Shown here: one piece after another, positions 1 through 9,093 of the stretch
Layout of the letters: every line of letters starts with the position of its first letter
Position numbering within the stretch: the stretch's first letter is position 1
Assembly: GCA_963761905.1 (NCBI GenBank)
Contig: CAVXIQ010000008.1
Coordinates: forward strand, 372,001 to 436,000
From: Gaiellasilicea sp963761905
Lineage (GTDB): Bacteria; Actinomycetota; Thermoleophilia; Gaiellales; Gaiellaceae
Direction: 5' to 3'
DNA length: 64,000 bases
Translations under genes and position numbers: made by a program
The notes under the pieces: generated by a model
Told to the model about the DNA's origin: nothing
What the model saw: the letters and a program-made list of their open reading frames with translations, nothing else
Databases searched by the model: none

Positions 1-516
1 TTTCCGCTCCGCTCGCGCCATCAGGCCCAGAACGCGCTCACGGCCCTGACCGCCTACCACGCGCTCGGCCTCCCGCTCGATCGGCTGCAGGAGGCGGCCG
101 ACACGGTGGAGCTCTCGCGCTGGCGCGGCGAGGAGCTCGAGCTCCCCGGCGGCGGCGTCGCGATCAACGACGCCTACAACGCGAACCCGACCTCGCTGCG
201 CGCCGCGCTCGAGCAGCTCGCCGGGCTCCCCGCCGAGCGCAAGCTCGCCGTGCTCGGCGGGATGGCCGAGCTGGGGGAGCACGCCGAGCGCTATCACCGA
301 GAGCTGGGAGAGCTCGCGCGCGAGCTCGGGATCGAGGTCGTCGCGGTCGGGGAGCTCGCCCGCGGCTACGGCGCCGACACGTGGGTGCCTGACGCGACGG
401 CGGCGGTCGCGGCGGCGCGCGAGCGGCTTCGGCCCGGCGACGCCGTACTCGTCAAGGCGTCGCGTGCGCTCGGGCTCGAAGGGGTCGCTCCGGCCCTGGC
501 GAACGAGCCTCGGTAG
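1..516 (+). CDS. murF: MurF, UDP-MurNAc-tripeptide:D-Ala-D-Ala ligase (5-prime truncated)
   Basis: This is the C-terminal part (171 residues) of the cytoplasmic ligase that adds D-Ala-D-Ala to the UDP-muramyl tripeptide. The frame is open from base 1, so the start and the ATP-binding P-loop lie outside the window. Visible Mur-ligase marks are HQAQNALTA (the H..N region of the central domain), NDAYNANPTS (start of the C-terminal domain) and a late VLVKASRALGLE. The TAG stop is directly abutted by the mraY ATG, which fits the usual murF-mraY order of division clusters. Confidence 0.93.
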   Translation, partial: FPLRSRHQAQNALTALTAYHALGLPLDRLQEAADTVELSRWRGEELELPGGGVAINDAYNANPTSLRAALEQLAGLPAERKLAVLGGMAELGEHAERYHRELGELARELGIEVVAVGELARGYGADTWVPDATAAVAAARERLRPGDAVLVKASRALGLEGVAPALANEPR

Positions 517-1533
517 ATGGTCCGTGTCCTGATCGCCGGCCTGATCGCGATGGTCGTCTCGATCGTGATCGGCCCGAAGTTCATCGAGTTCATGCGCCGG
601 AACGAGCTCGGCCAGCCGATTCGGGAGGACGGTCCGGCAGGCCACGTCGTCAAGCAGGGAACGCCGGTGATGGGCGGCCTGCTGATCATGCTTTGCGCCT
701 TTCTCCCGTTCCTCGCGCTCTCGCGCTACACGCTGCCGGCGCTGACCGTCCTCTTCGTCACGATCGGCTGCGGAGCGATCGGCTTCCTCGACGACTTCAT
801 CAAGCTCCGCCACCGCCGCTCGCTCGGCCTGAAGGGTCGCTGGAAACTCCTGCTCCTGCTCGCGATCACCGTCGTCGTGGGGTTCGCCCTCCAGGAGGAG
901 GGGCGCGTGGGCACGTCGATCTACTTGCCGATCGTCGACGTCGACCTCCCGCTCTCTTACTTCTTCTATCCGTTCCTCTTCCTCGTGATCGCCGGTGCGG
1001 CGAACGGCGTCAACCTGACGGACGGGGTCGACGGGCTCGCGGCGGGAACGGCGATCATCTCGCTCTTCACCTTTCTCTCGATCAGCGTGATCGCCTACAT
1101 TCGCTCCGCGCCGGCATCCGGCGAGCGCACCGACTACCTGCTCGACCTCTCGATCCTCGCCGCGGCTCTGATCGGGGGCGCGATCGGCTTCCTCTGGTAC
1201 AACAGCTTCCCGGCCGAGGTCTTCATGGGCGACACCGGCTCGATGGCGCTCGGCGGCGCGCTCGCCGGCTTTGCGATCGTGACCGGTACCGAGGCGCTGC
1301 TGCTCCTGATCGGCGGGATCTACGTCGCCGTCGCGCTCTCCGTGATCATCCAGGTGCTCTCCTTCAAGTACAGGGGCAAGCGCGTGTTCCTGATCGCGCC
1401 GCTCCAGCACCACTTCGAGATGAAGGCGTGGTCGGAGACGAAGATCATGGTCCGCTTCTGGATCGTCGCGGCGATTCTCTGCACGAGCGGCTTCGTCCTC
1501 TACTACCGGTACTACCTCCAGTTCCGGCTGTGA
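517..1533 (+). CDS. mraY: MraY, phospho-MurNAc-pentapeptide transferase
   Basis: MraY is the membrane enzyme that moves phospho-MurNAc-pentapeptide from UDP to undecaprenyl phosphate, forming lipid I. The product has 338 residues and about ten hydrophobic segments. Family motifs are GFLDDFIKL (Asp pair), NLTDGVDGLAAG, FMGDTGSMALGG (catalytic Asp region) and HHFEMKAWSE near the C-terminus. The ATG starts on the base after the murF stop, and the TGA stop overlaps the murD GTG (GTGA), so translation is probably coupled. The length is slightly below the usual 320-360 midpoint and the gene looks intact. Confidence 0.96.
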   Translation: MVRVLIAGLIAMVVSIVIGPKFIEFMRRNELGQPIREDGPAGHVVKQGTPVMGGLLIMLCAFLPFLALSRYTLPALTVLFVTIGCGAIGFLDDFIKLRHRRSLGLKGRWKLLLLLAITVVVGFALQEEGRVGTSIYLPIVDVDLPLSYFFYPFLFLVIAGAANGVNLTDGVDGLAAGTAIISLFTFLSISVIAYIRSAPASGERTDYLLDLSILAAALIGGAIGFLWYNSFPAEVFMGDTGSMALGGALAGFAIVTGTEALLLLIGGIYVAVALSVIIQVLSFKYRGKRVFLIAPLQHHFEMKAWSETKIMVRFWIVAAILCTSGFVLYYRYYLQFRL

Positions 1534-2738
1534 CGCTCGGCCGAGTCCTCGTGCTCGGCTTGGCGCGGTCGGGCCTGGCGGCGCAGGCGGCGCTCGAAGC
1601 GCGAGGTGTCGAGGTCGTGGCGGCGGATCGAACGCTCGGCAACGACGGCGAGCTCGCACTGCTCGGCGGCGTCGACGTGCTGGTCAAGAGCCCTGGCGTG
1701 CCGGGCGAGGCGCCGCTCGTCGCAGCCGCGCGTGGACGCGGGATTCCGGTCTGGTCCGAGATCGAGCTCGCCTCGCGGCTGCTCGAGAACCCGATCGTCG
1801 GCGTCACCGGGACGAACGGGAAGACGACGACGACGGAGCTGCTCGGGGCGATGCTCGGCGCGCCCACCGCGGGGAACGTCGGCACCGCGCTCTCCGAGCT
1901 TGTTGGGGCGGAGCTCGTCGGCGTGGCCGCCGCGTCGCAGCCGATCGTCTGCGAGCTCTCGTCCTTCCAGCTCGAGGACATCGAGACGTTCCGGCCGTGG
2001 GTCGCCGTCCTGCTCAACCTCGAGCCCGATCATCTCGACCGGCACGGGGACTTCGATGCCTACCGAGCCGCGAAGCTGCGGATCTTCGAGAACCAGACGA
2101 GGGACGACGTCGCGATCGTCCCGCGCGGCTTCGGCCCGATTCCCGGCGAGGCGCGTCGAGTCGAGTTCTCGGCCGAGGACGAGCTGCCCGCCGAGCCGCT
2201 CATCCCCGGCGCCCACAACCGCGAGAACGCCGCCGCCGCGACGGCCGCCGCGCGCGCCGCCGGTCTCTCCGACGACGCGATTGCCGACGCGCTCCGCACC
2301 TTTCCCGGCGTCCCGCACCGGCTCGAGCTCGTCGCCGAGCGGGGCGGCGTCCGCTACGTGAACGACTCGAAGGCGACGAACACGGCCGCCGCCCGCCGCG
2401 CGCTCACCGCCTTCGACGCGCCGCTCCATCTGATCCTCGGCGGCTCCCAGAAGGGCGAGCGGTTCGACGTGTTCGCGCAGGACGTTGCGCGCGCGAACGT
2501 CGCGACGGCGTACCTGATCGGCGAGGCCGCCGAGCCGCTCGCCGTCGATCTCGGTTACGCGGGCGTGCCGTTCCTCTTCTCGACGACGCTGGAACGGGCT
2601 GTCGCGGAGGCCGCGAGCGCGGCACGTCCGGGCGAGCTCGTGCTGCTCTCGCCGGCGTGCGCGAGCTATGACCAGTTCAGGGATTTCGAGCACCGCGGAG
2701 AGGAGTTCAGGCGCCTCGTCCAGAACCTCTCGGGGTGA
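1530..2738 (+). CDS. murD: MurD, UDP-MurNAc-L-Ala:D-Glu ligase
   Basis: MurD adds D-glutamate to UDP-MurNAc-L-Ala in the cytoplasm. The GTG at 1530 is chosen because it overlaps the mraY stop in a GTGA and precedes VLVLGLARSG, the N-terminal Rossmann loop. The ATP loop GVTGTNGKTTTT, the metal-site segment LDRHGDFDAY, PGAHNRENAAAA and NDSKATN follow in family order. At 402 residues it is shorter than the 438 of E. coli MurD. The open frame continues upstream out of frame through mraY; that extension is not coding. Confidence 0.95.
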   Translation: MTLGRVLVLGLARSGLAAQAALEARGVEVVAADRTLGNDGELALLGGVDVLVKSPGVPGEAPLVAAARGRGIPVWSEIELASRLLENPIVGVTGTNGKTTTTELLGAMLGAPTAGNVGTALSELVGAELVGVAAASQPIVCELSSFQLEDIETFRPWVAVLLNLEPDHLDRHGDFDAYRAAKLRIFENQTRDDVAIVPRGFGPIPGEARRVEFSAEDELPAEPLIPGAHNRENAAAATAAARAAGLSDDAIADALRTFPGVPHRLELVAERGGVRYVNDSKATNTAAARRALTAFDAPLHLILGGSQKGERFDVFAQDVARANVATAYLIGEAAEPLAVDLGYAGVPFLFSTTLERAVAEAASAARPGELVLLSPACASYDQFRDFEHRGEEFRRLVQNLSG

Positions 2739-3967
2739 CTCCCGCCAACCAGAGGCAGGTCGCCGCGCGCGTGCTGGTGCTCGTGACGCTCAGCCTCGTC
2801 GCGTTCGGGCTCGTGATGGTCTACAGCGCCACGTCGGCTGCCGCCGCGATCGGGAACGGCGACCCGATGACGTACCTGAAGCGACAGGGGATCTACGCCG
2901 CGCTCGGGGTCGTTCTGCTCGTCATCGCCTCGCGCTTCGACAACCGGCGCCTCTCGCTGCTCGCGCCGCCGCTCGTCCTGGTGGCGCTCGGACTTTGCGC
3001 CGCCGTCCTCGTCCTCGGACCGGAGATCAACGGCGCGCGCCGCTGGCTCTACCTCGGTCCGGCCTCGTTCCAGCCCTCCGAGCTCGCGAAGCTGGCGCTG
3101 CTCCTCTTCGCCGCGATGTATCTCGCTCGCAAGGGCGCGCCGCGAACGCTCGCCGAGCTCTGGCGCCCGCTCGGGCTGCTGACCTGCGCCTTCGCGGGGC
3201 TGATCCTGCTCCAGCCCGACCTCGGGACGACGATCTCGCTCGTCCTGATGCTGGCCGGGATGCTCGTCGTGGCGGGAGTGCCGGCGCGAACGCTGGCGGC
3301 GGCGGGAGGAATCGCGGTCACGATCGGGCTCGCCGCAATCTGGATCGAGCCCTACCGGCGCGCACGGGTCTTGAGCTTCCTCGATCCGTGGCAGGACGCC
3401 CAGGGCGCCGGCTTCCAGAACGTGCAGGCGATCATCGGGATGGGCTCGGGCGGGCTCACCGGCGAGGGCCTCGGCCACGGAGTCCAGAAGATCAACTACC
3501 TCCCCGAGGCGCACACCGACATGATCTTCGCGATCATCGGCGAGGAGCTCGGCCTCGTCGGCACGACTGCCGTGATCGCGGCCTTCGGCGCCTTCGCCTT
3601 CGCCGGCTTCACGGTGGCGCTGCGTTGCCGCAACCCGTTCGGCAAGCTCGTCGCGGCGGGAGTGACGGCGCTCGTGTGCGGCCAGGCGGCGGTCAACCTC
3701 GCCGCGGTGATGGGAATCGCCCCGCTGACCGGGATTCCGCTCCCGTTCGTCTCCTACGGCGGCTCGAGCCTCGTGATCCTCCTCGGCGCAGTCGGGATCC
3801 TCCTTAACATCGCGGCTGATGAGCGCGCCCCCGCCAAAGCTTCGGTGTCTGATCGCGGCGGGGGGAACGGCCGGGCACGTGCTCCCGTCGCTCGCGGTGG
3901 CCGAAGCCCTGCGCGAGCGCGGGGTGGACGTGACGTTCGCCGGGTCGCCGGATCGCGTCGAGGCTGA
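2735..3967 (+). CDS. ftsW: FtsW/RodA-type lipid II polymerase (SEDS)
   Basis: SEDS-family integral membrane glycosyltransferase, acting at the septum on lipid II. About ten hydrophobic segments are visible, together with INGARRWLYLG, QPSELAKLALLL (SEDS signature), the PDLGTT loop and PFVSYGGSS near the end. The GTG at 2735 overlaps the murD stop (GTGA). The frame stays open 149 bases into murG, giving an unlikely Arg/Gly-rich tail after LLNIA. One missing base would instead bring a TGA at 3817-3819 sharing its A with the murG ATG, so the true protein is probably about 361 residues. Confidence 0.93.
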   Translation: MTPANQRQVAARVLVLVTLSLVAFGLVMVYSATSAAAAIGNGDPMTYLKRQGIYAALGVVLLVIASRFDNRRLSLLAPPLVLVALGLCAAVLVLGPEINGARRWLYLGPASFQPSELAKLALLLFAAMYLARKGAPRTLAELWRPLGLLTCAFAGLILLQPDLGTTISLVLMLAGMLVVAGVPARTLAAAGGIAVTIGLAAIWIEPYRRARVLSFLDPWQDAQGAGFQNVQAIIGMGSGGLTGEGLGHGVQKINYLPEAHTDMIFAIIGEELGLVGTTAVIAAFGAFAFAGFTVALRCRNPFGKLVAAGVTALVCGQAAVNLAAVMGIAPLTGIPLPFVSYGGSSLVILLGAVGILLNIAADERAPAKASVSDRGGGNGRARAPVARGGRSPARARGGRDVRRVAGSRRG

Positions 3968-4892
3968 GCTCGTCCCGCAGCACGGCTACGCGTTCGACCC
4001 CTTTCGCGTCGCCGGCTTTCCGCGCCGTCCGTCGGTCGCGCTCCTCCGCTCGCTGCTGCTCGCCGCGAAGGCGCCGAGTGCGTGCCTCGAGATCCTCCGC
4101 CGCCGACAGCCGCACGTCGTCCTCGGCGGCGGCGGCTATGTGGCCGGGCCGATGGTGCTCGCCGCGAGACTCCGGAAGATCCCGGCGGCGCTCACCGAGG
4201 CGGACGCGCAGCTCGGGCTCGCGAACCGGCTCGCGGCGCCGTTCGCCCGCCGAGTCTTCCTCGCGTACGAGCTCGCGGGTCGGAGGCCGCCGAAGTACAG
4301 GGTGACGGGGCGGCCGGTTCCCGCTGCGCACCGCGGCGCCGATCGGGCGGAGGGCCGGAAGCTCTTCGGGCTGCCGCAAGACCGCCCGGTGCTCGCGTTC
4401 TTCGGCGCGCTCGCCGGCGCGCGCAGCCTCAACGACTTCGCCGTCGAGCGGTTCGGGACAGCCGGCCCGGCGGTGCTGCACGTCTCGGGCGTGCGTGACT
4501 TCGACCGGTTGCGTCCGCTTGTGACGCGGGACGACTACGTGCTCGTGTCGACGACGCCGGACTTCGGCGCAGCGCTCGCGGTTCCCGATCTCGCGGTCTC
4601 CCGGGCCGGCGGAACCGTCTGGGAGCTCGCGGCGGCGGGAACGCCGTCGATCCTCGTTCCGTATCCGCATGCCACCGGCGACCACCAGACGCTGAACGCG
4701 CGTCATTTCGAGCGTGGCGGCGGCGCGATCGTCGTCCCGGAGCCCGAGCTGGAGCGAGTCCCGGCGCTCGTCGCGGAGTTGCTGGCCGACGTCGACCGGC
4801 TCGCGGGGATGCGCGCGGCGATGCTGGCGATGGCTCGTCCGGGCGCCGCCGACGAGATCGCCGAGGAGCTGATCGCGCTTGCACGGGCTTGA
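3819..4892 (+). CDS. murG: MurG, UDP-GlcNAc:lipid I GlcNAc transferase
   Basis: MurG is the peripheral membrane GT-B glycosyltransferase that makes lipid II. The product has 357 residues. IAAGGTAGHVLPSLAVAEAL is the first glycine-rich loop, so the start cannot lie downstream of about 3840. Second-domain marks include SRAGGTVWELAAAGTP and PYPHATGDHQTLNA, the donor-binding region. The ATG shares bases with a potential ftsW TGA. The TGA at 4890 lies inside the start of murC. Confidence 0.95.
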   Translation: MSAPPPKLRCLIAAGGTAGHVLPSLAVAEALRERGVDVTFAGSPDRVEAELVPQHGYAFDPFRVAGFPRRPSVALLRSLLLAAKAPSACLEILRRRQPHVVLGGGGYVAGPMVLAARLRKIPAALTEADAQLGLANRLAAPFARRVFLAYELAGRRPPKYRVTGRPVPAAHRGADRAEGRKLFGLPQDRPVLAFFGALAGARSLNDFAVERFGTAGPAVLHVSGVRDFDRLRPLVTRDDYVLVSTTPDFGAALAVPDLAVSRAGGTVWELAAAGTPSILVPYPHATGDHQTLNARHFERGGGAIVVPEPELERVPALVAELLADVDRLAGMRAAMLAMARPGAADEIAEELIALARA

Positions 4893-6081
4893 GGGTGCGC
4901 CGAGCCGTCCCTTTCGCCCGCTCGACGGCCGCCGGATCTGGTTCGTCGGAATCGGCGGCGCGGGCCTCTCGTCCTATGCGTTCCTGGCGCGGGCCTGGGG
5001 CGCCGAGGTCGGCGGCTGGGATCGGGTCGAGACGCCGTACCTCCGCGCGCTCGAGGGGATCGAGGTCGCGGTCGGCTCGGAGCCGGTCGTGCGCGAGGGC
5101 TGGGAGACGGTGGTCTCGACCGCGTACGCCGACCAGGTGCAGGGGCGGCCGCGCGCGGAGCTCCTCGCCGAGCTCGTCTCGCTCCGGCGCTCGATCGTCG
5201 TCTCCGGCGCGCACGGGAAGACGACCACCACGGGGATGATCGCCTTCGTGCTCGCGAAGCTGGGGCACGATCCCGCCTATCTGATCGGCGGCGAGATCCC
5301 GCAACTCGGGGGCAACGCGGCGGCCGGTGAGGGCTGGCTCGTCGTCGAGGGCGACGAGTCGGACCGGACGATCGAGGCGCTTCGTCCCGAGATCGCCGTC
5401 GTCACGAACGTCGAGCTCGACCATCATGCGACCTTCGCCTCCGAGGCCGAGGTCGAAGAGCTGTTCGCGGCATGGCTGGCCCAGGTGCCGCAGGTGGTGC
5501 GCGGCTGGGAGCTGGAGCCGGTCCCGTTCGAGCTTGCAGTTCCGGGCGAGCACAACCGGCGGAACGCCGCCGCCGCGCTCGAGGGGCTCGAGCTCGCGGG
5601 CGTCGCGCGCGAGGACGCCGAGCCGGTGCTCGCCCGCTTTCGAGGGGCAGGCCGGCGCTTCGAGCTCGTCGGCGAGCGCGGCGGCGTGACGGTCGTGGAC
5701 GACTACGCTCACCATCCCTCCGAGATCGCCGCGACGATTGCGGCGGCGCGCGAGCGTGCTGAAGGACGCGTGCTCGTTCTCTTTCAGCCGCATCTCTACT
5801 CGCGCACGCGTCACCTCGCGTACGAGTTCGGCCAGGCGCTCTCCGCGGCGGACGCCGTCTGCGTGACCGAGATCTACGAGGCGCGGGAACAGCCGCTCGA
5901 CGGAGTGAGCGGGAAGCTCGTGCTCGATGCGCTCCGAGCGGGGCTGACGGCCGGCTGGGCGCCGACGCTCGAGGACGGCGCCGCGATCGTCGGCCGCTGG
6001 GCACGTGACGGCGACCTCGTCTTGACCCTCGGAGCCGGCGATGTCGACCGGGCCTCGAAGCTGATCCTGGAGTCGAGCTGA
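4879..6081 (+). CDS. murC: MurC, UDP-MurNAc:L-Ala ligase
   Basis: MurC adds L-Ala to UDP-MurNAc, the first cytoplasmic step of stem-peptide synthesis. IWFVGIGGAGLSSYA is the N-terminal nucleotide loop, SGAHGKTTTTG the ATP loop, GEHNRRNAAAA the central motif and DDYAHHPSE the C-terminal-domain motif. The start is taken as TTG 4879: it is the first start codon after an in-frame stop at 4870 and overlaps murG by 14 bases. At 400 residues it is shorter than the usual 450-490, with compact loops rather than a missing domain. The stop overlaps the likely murB CTG. Confidence 0.94.
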   Translation: MHGLEGAPSRPFRPLDGRRIWFVGIGGAGLSSYAFLARAWGAEVGGWDRVETPYLRALEGIEVAVGSEPVVREGWETVVSTAYADQVQGRPRAELLAELVSLRRSIVVSGAHGKTTTTGMIAFVLAKLGHDPAYLIGGEIPQLGGNAAAGEGWLVVEGDESDRTIEALRPEIAVVTNVELDHHATFASEAEVEELFAAWLAQVPQVVRGWELEPVPFELAVPGEHNRRNAAAALEGLELAGVAREDAEPVLARFRGAGRRFELVGERGGVTVVDDYAHHPSEIAATIAAARERAEGRVLVLFQPHLYSRTRHLAYEFGQALSAADAVCVTEIYEAREQPLDGVSGKLVLDALRAGLTAGWAPTLEDGAAIVGRWARDGDLVLTLGAGDVDRASKLILESS

Positions 6082-6971
6082 TCGCGATCGAAGAGGGGGT
6101 CACGCTCGCCCGGCTGACGACGATCGGGACCGGCGGGCCGGCCCGTGCATTCGCGCGGCCCTCGACGCTGGCCGAGCTGGAGCAGGCGCTCGCGTGGGCG
6201 CGGGAGCGCGGCCTCGCGGTCGCGACGGTCGGGCTCGGCTCGAACCTGCTCGCGGCGGACGGGGGCGTCGACGCGCTCGTCCTCCGGCTCGGAGGTGAGC
6301 TGGCGGCGGTGACCTCGGACGGCGAGACGCTGCGCGCGGGAGGCGGCGCCACGAACGCCGTTTGCCTCCACCACGCTCGTGCGGCGGGTCTCGGCGGGCT
6401 CGAGTTCGCCTGCGCGATCCCCGGTACCGCGGGCGGCGGCGTCTGGATGAACGCCGGCGCCTACGGCAGCGACTGGTCGTCGATCCTGATTCGCGCCCTC
6501 GTCGTCACCGCCGACGGCAGCGACTGGATGACTCCGGCCGAGCTGGGCCTGTCGTACCGCCATTCCAGCCTTCGTCACGGCCAGGTCGTGGCCGAAGTCG
6601 AGTACCGGCTGACGCCGCGCCCACCGGCCGAGATCAAGGCCGAGGTCGCGGACCTGATCGCGCGCCGCAAGGCAACCCAGCCGACGAACAAGCGCACCTT
6701 CGGAAGCGTCTTCAAGAACCCGGAGCACGAGCTCGGAGCGGGGCGGATGCTGGAGGCGTGCGGACTGAAGGGCCACCGGATCGGCGGCGCACTCATCTCC
6801 CCGATGCACGCGAACTTCATCGAGAACGCCGGCGGTGCGACAACCGCAGACGCGCTCGCCCTGATGGCGGAAGCGCGCCGCCGAGCCCGCGAGCAGTATG
6901 GCGTCGAGCTCGAGCACGAGGTCGAGCTCCTCGGCCCGATCTCCATGCCCCGGGTAGGAACGGTCCGGTAG
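6078..6971 (+). CDS. murB: MurB, UDP-N-acetylenolpyruvoylglucosamine reductase
   Basis: FAD enzyme that reduces enolpyruvyl-UDP-GlcNAc to UDP-MurNAc. Coding similarity begins directly at the murC stop (TIGTGGPARAF, GLGSNLLAADGG, IPGTAGGGVWMNAGAYG). It continues through GSVFKNPE with the catalytic Ser and a final LEHEVELLG Glu. No ATG, GTG or TTG lies in frame before GTG 6309, which would remove the FAD-binding start. The CTG at 6078 forms a CTGA overlap with murC like the GTGA junctions upstream, so it is proposed as the start (297 residues, normal length). A base error at that codon is the alternative. Confidence 0.9.
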   Translation: MIAIEEGVTLARLTTIGTGGPARAFARPSTLAELEQALAWARERGLAVATVGLGSNLLAADGGVDALVLRLGGELAAVTSDGETLRAGGGATNAVCLHHARAAGLGGLEFACAIPGTAGGGVWMNAGAYGSDWSSILIRALVVTADGSDWMTPAELGLSYRHSSLRHGQVVAEVEYRLTPRPPAEIKAEVADLIARRKATQPTNKRTFGSVFKNPEHELGAGRMLEACGLKGHRIGGALISPMHANFIENAGGATTADALALMAEARRRAREQYGVELEHEVELLGPISMPRVGTVR

Positions 6972-6988
6972 GCGGCGAAGTCGCCACC

Positions 6989-7837
6989 GTGGCCGACGGG
7001 AGAGAATCGCGTGGCGGCGCGCGCCCGCGTGCGCGCTCGGCCGCCGTCGTGCCGCTTCCACGCCGTGATGGGTTCTCGCTCGCCCGGCTTGCTCCCTCCG
7101 GCCGATCGGTGCTCACCGGACTCGCGCTCCTCGCCGCAGCAGCCGGCGCCTACGGGCTCGCGCGTGGCACCTCTGCCTTCGCGGTGCAGGAGCTCGAGAT
7201 CGTCGGCGCGCCGACGCACGTCTCCGCCCAGGTGCAGACCGTGCTCGCAGCCGCCGAGGGCCGACCGCTCGTCGGGATCGATCTCGCCGAGCTCGAGACC
7301 GCCGTCGAGGCCGTGCCGACCGTTGCCTCCGTCTCGTTCGATCGGGCGTTCCCGCACACGCTGCGCGCCACGATCGTCCCCGAGCGACCCGTCGCCGTCC
7401 TGCGGCAGGGGAAGGACTCCTGGCTCGCCGCCGCGAGCGGTCGGGTGATCGCGCCGCTCGACAAGGGCGCCCGCGCGGGGCTGCCGAGAATCTGGCTGAC
7501 GCCGAAGGTCGACCTGCGCCTCGGCGAGCCGGTCACCGGCAACGTGCGCGGAGCCGTCCGGGCGGTGGCGCCGCTCGTCCGCAGGCCGCTCCCCGCACGC
7601 GTCACCGCCGTGCGCTCCTCGCCGCAGGAGCTGACGCTCGTCCTCCGCTCGGGCTTCGAGCTGCGGCTCGGCGACGACTCCGACCGGGCGCTCAAGCTCG
7701 AGCTCGCGCGGCGAATCCTGCCGGCGCTCCTTGCCTCGGGCGGCTACCTCGACGTCAGCGTCCCGGAGCGTCCAGTCGCCTCGGCAACCCTCGACTCTCG
7801 AGTAGAGGTCGAGACTACAAGCTCGACCTCGCCTTGA
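6989..7837 (+). CDS. ftsQ: FtsQ/DivIB division protein with POTRA domain
   Basis: Bitopic divisome protein of 282 residues. A short charged cytoplasmic end is followed by one membrane segment (about residues 35-55). Then comes a POTRA domain (starting FAVQELEIVGAP, followed by VEAVPTVASVSFDRAFPHTL) and a C-terminal beta domain. The GTG at 6989 is the first in-frame start after murB. Position between murB and ftsZ is the actinobacterial arrangement; there is no ddl or ftsA here. A hairpin overlaps its stop codon, separating it from ftsZ. Confidence 0.88.
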   Translation: MADGRESRGGARPRARSAAVVPLPRRDGFSLARLAPSGRSVLTGLALLAAAAGAYGLARGTSAFAVQELEIVGAPTHVSAQVQTVLAAAEGRPLVGIDLAELETAVEAVPTVASVSFDRAFPHTLRATIVPERPVAVLRQGKDSWLAAASGRVIAPLDKGARAGLPRIWLTPKVDLRLGEPVTGNVRGAVRAVAPLVRRPLPARVTAVRSSPQELTLVLRSGFELRLGDDSDRALKLELARRILPALLASGGYLDVSVPERPVASATLDSRVEVETTSSTSP

Positions 7838-7842
7838 GGTCG
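7824..7842 (+). terminator. Hairpin overlapping the ftsQ stop
   Basis: A perfect 7-bp stem (CGACCTC/GAGGTCG) with a 5-base loop spans the ftsQ stop codon. There is no T-tract. It probably weakens read-through from the mur operon just before the ftsZ promoter. Confidence 0.45.
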
Positions 7843-7845
7843 GCG

Positions 7846-7874
7846 TTGACAGGCGCTGCAAGGAGACATACCCT
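7846..7874 (+). promoter_or_regulatory. Housekeeping-type promoter for ftsZ
   Basis: TTGACA (7846-7851), a 17-bp spacer and TACCCT (7869-7874) lie 97 bases ahead of the ftsZ ATG. The same TACCYT -10 type recurs ahead of livK and rlmN. It would give a leader of about 90 nt. Confidence 0.6.
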
Positions 7875-7971
7875 GGACGCCGAACGGAGCTGGAGCACAC
7901 CGATCCTCTACTCGAGCTTCAGGTAGCACACCCTCGAGCCCCCGTACCCGACAGGCGATGGAGTCCCTGAC

Positions 7972-9045
7972 ATGAGAGATGCAACCGGCAACTATCTCGC
8001 CGTGATCAAGGTGGTCGGCGTCGGCGGCGGCGGCACGAACGCCGTCAACCGCATGGTCGACGCAGGCGTCGGCGGCGTCGAGTTCATCGCGGTCAACACC
8101 GACGCGCAGGCGCTCCTGATGACGGACGCCGACGTAAAGATCCACATCGGCTCCAAGGCGACCCGCGGCCTCGGCGCCGGCGCCGACCCGAACGTGGGCC
8201 TGGCCGCCGCGCAGGAGTCGCGCGACGAGCTGAAGGAGGCGTTGAAGGGCGCCGACATGATCTTCGTCACCGCCGGCGAGGGCGGCGGCACCGGCACCGG
8301 CGGCGCTCCGATCGTCGCGGAGCTCGGGCGCGAGCTCGAGGCGCTGACGGTCGGCGTCGTCACCAAGCCGTTCGCGTTCGAGGGACGCACGCGCTCGACG
8401 CAGGCCGAGCAGGGAATCCAGAACCTCCGCGATCGTGTCGACACGCTGATCGTGATCGAGAACGACCGGCTGCTTCAGGTCGTCGAGAAGCGGACGCCCG
8501 TCACCGAGGCCTTCCGGATCGCGGACGACATCCTCCGCCAGGGCGTCCAGGGGATCACGGACCTGATCACGGTTCCCGGGATCGTCAACCTCGACTTCGC
8601 GGACGTGCGCACGATCATGCGCGACGCCGGCTCGGCGATGATGGGAATCGGTTCCGCCTCCGGTGAGAACCGGGCCGCCGAGGCTGCCCGGACGGCGATC
8701 TCCTCGCCGCTCCTCGAGCAGTCGGTCGACGGCGCCACGGGGATCCTGCTCAACATCACCGGTGGCTCCGAGCTGGGCCTCTTCGAGGTGAACGAGGCCG
8801 CCGAGGTCGTGACGAGCGCGGCCGACGGGAACGCGAACGTGATCTTCGGGGCCGTGATCGACGAGTCGCTCGGCGACGAGGTGCGCGTGACCGTGATCGC
8901 GACCGGCTTCGGCGGCTCCAAGCGGCGCCGGCGGATCGAGTCGCCGCAGACCCAGGAGCAGACGAACGGCGAGCCGGTGGTGCGTCGTCCGCCGGAGCGC
9001 ACCGACGAGGAACTCGAGATCCCGTCCTTCCTCCGCGAGGACTGA
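7972..9045 (+). CDS. ftsZ: FtsZ, tubulin-like division GTPase
   Basis: FtsZ polymerises at mid-cell and recruits the divisome. The product has 357 residues. The N-terminus VVGVGGGGTNAVNRM, the signature loop AGEGGGTGTGGAP and the T7 region NLDFADVRTIM are all present. The disordered linker is short and ends in a clear C-terminal peptide, EIPSFLRED, the partner-binding tail. The gene has its own promoter and a leader rather than overlapping ftsQ. The usual actinobacterial followers (sepF, yggS, pgeF) are not next to it; a glycine cleavage operon is. Confidence 0.97.
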   Translation: MRDATGNYLAVIKVVGVGGGGTNAVNRMVDAGVGGVEFIAVNTDAQALLMTDADVKIHIGSKATRGLGAGADPNVGLAAAQESRDELKEALKGADMIFVTAGEGGGTGTGGAPIVAELGRELEALTVGVVTKPFAFEGRTRSTQAEQGIQNLRDRVDTLIVIENDRLLQVVEKRTPVTEAFRIADDILRQGVQGITDLITVPGIVNLDFADVRTIMRDAGSAMMGIGSASGENRAAEAARTAISSPLLEQSVDGATGILLNITGGSELGLFEVNEAAEVVTSAADGNANVIFGAVIDESLGDEVRVTVIATGFGGSKRRRRIESPQTQEQTNGEPVVRRPPERTDEELEIPSFLRED

Positions 9046-9080
9046 GCCCGGGAAGAGGAAGTCGGGCGACGCGGAACGAC

Positions 9081-9086
9081 TAGAGT
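9081..9086 (+). promoter_or_regulatory. Leaderless-type -10 (TAGAGT) for gcvT
   Basis: TAGAGT ends 7 bases before the gcvT GTG, and no Shine-Dalgarno is present. Transcription would start at or next to the start codon. Confidence 0.5.
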
Positions 9087-9093
9087 CCGCGCC

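Noticed and set aside
6309..6971. MurB starting at GTG 6309
   Set aside because: That start would delete the FAD-binding N-terminal region, which is clearly coded upstream to the murC stop.
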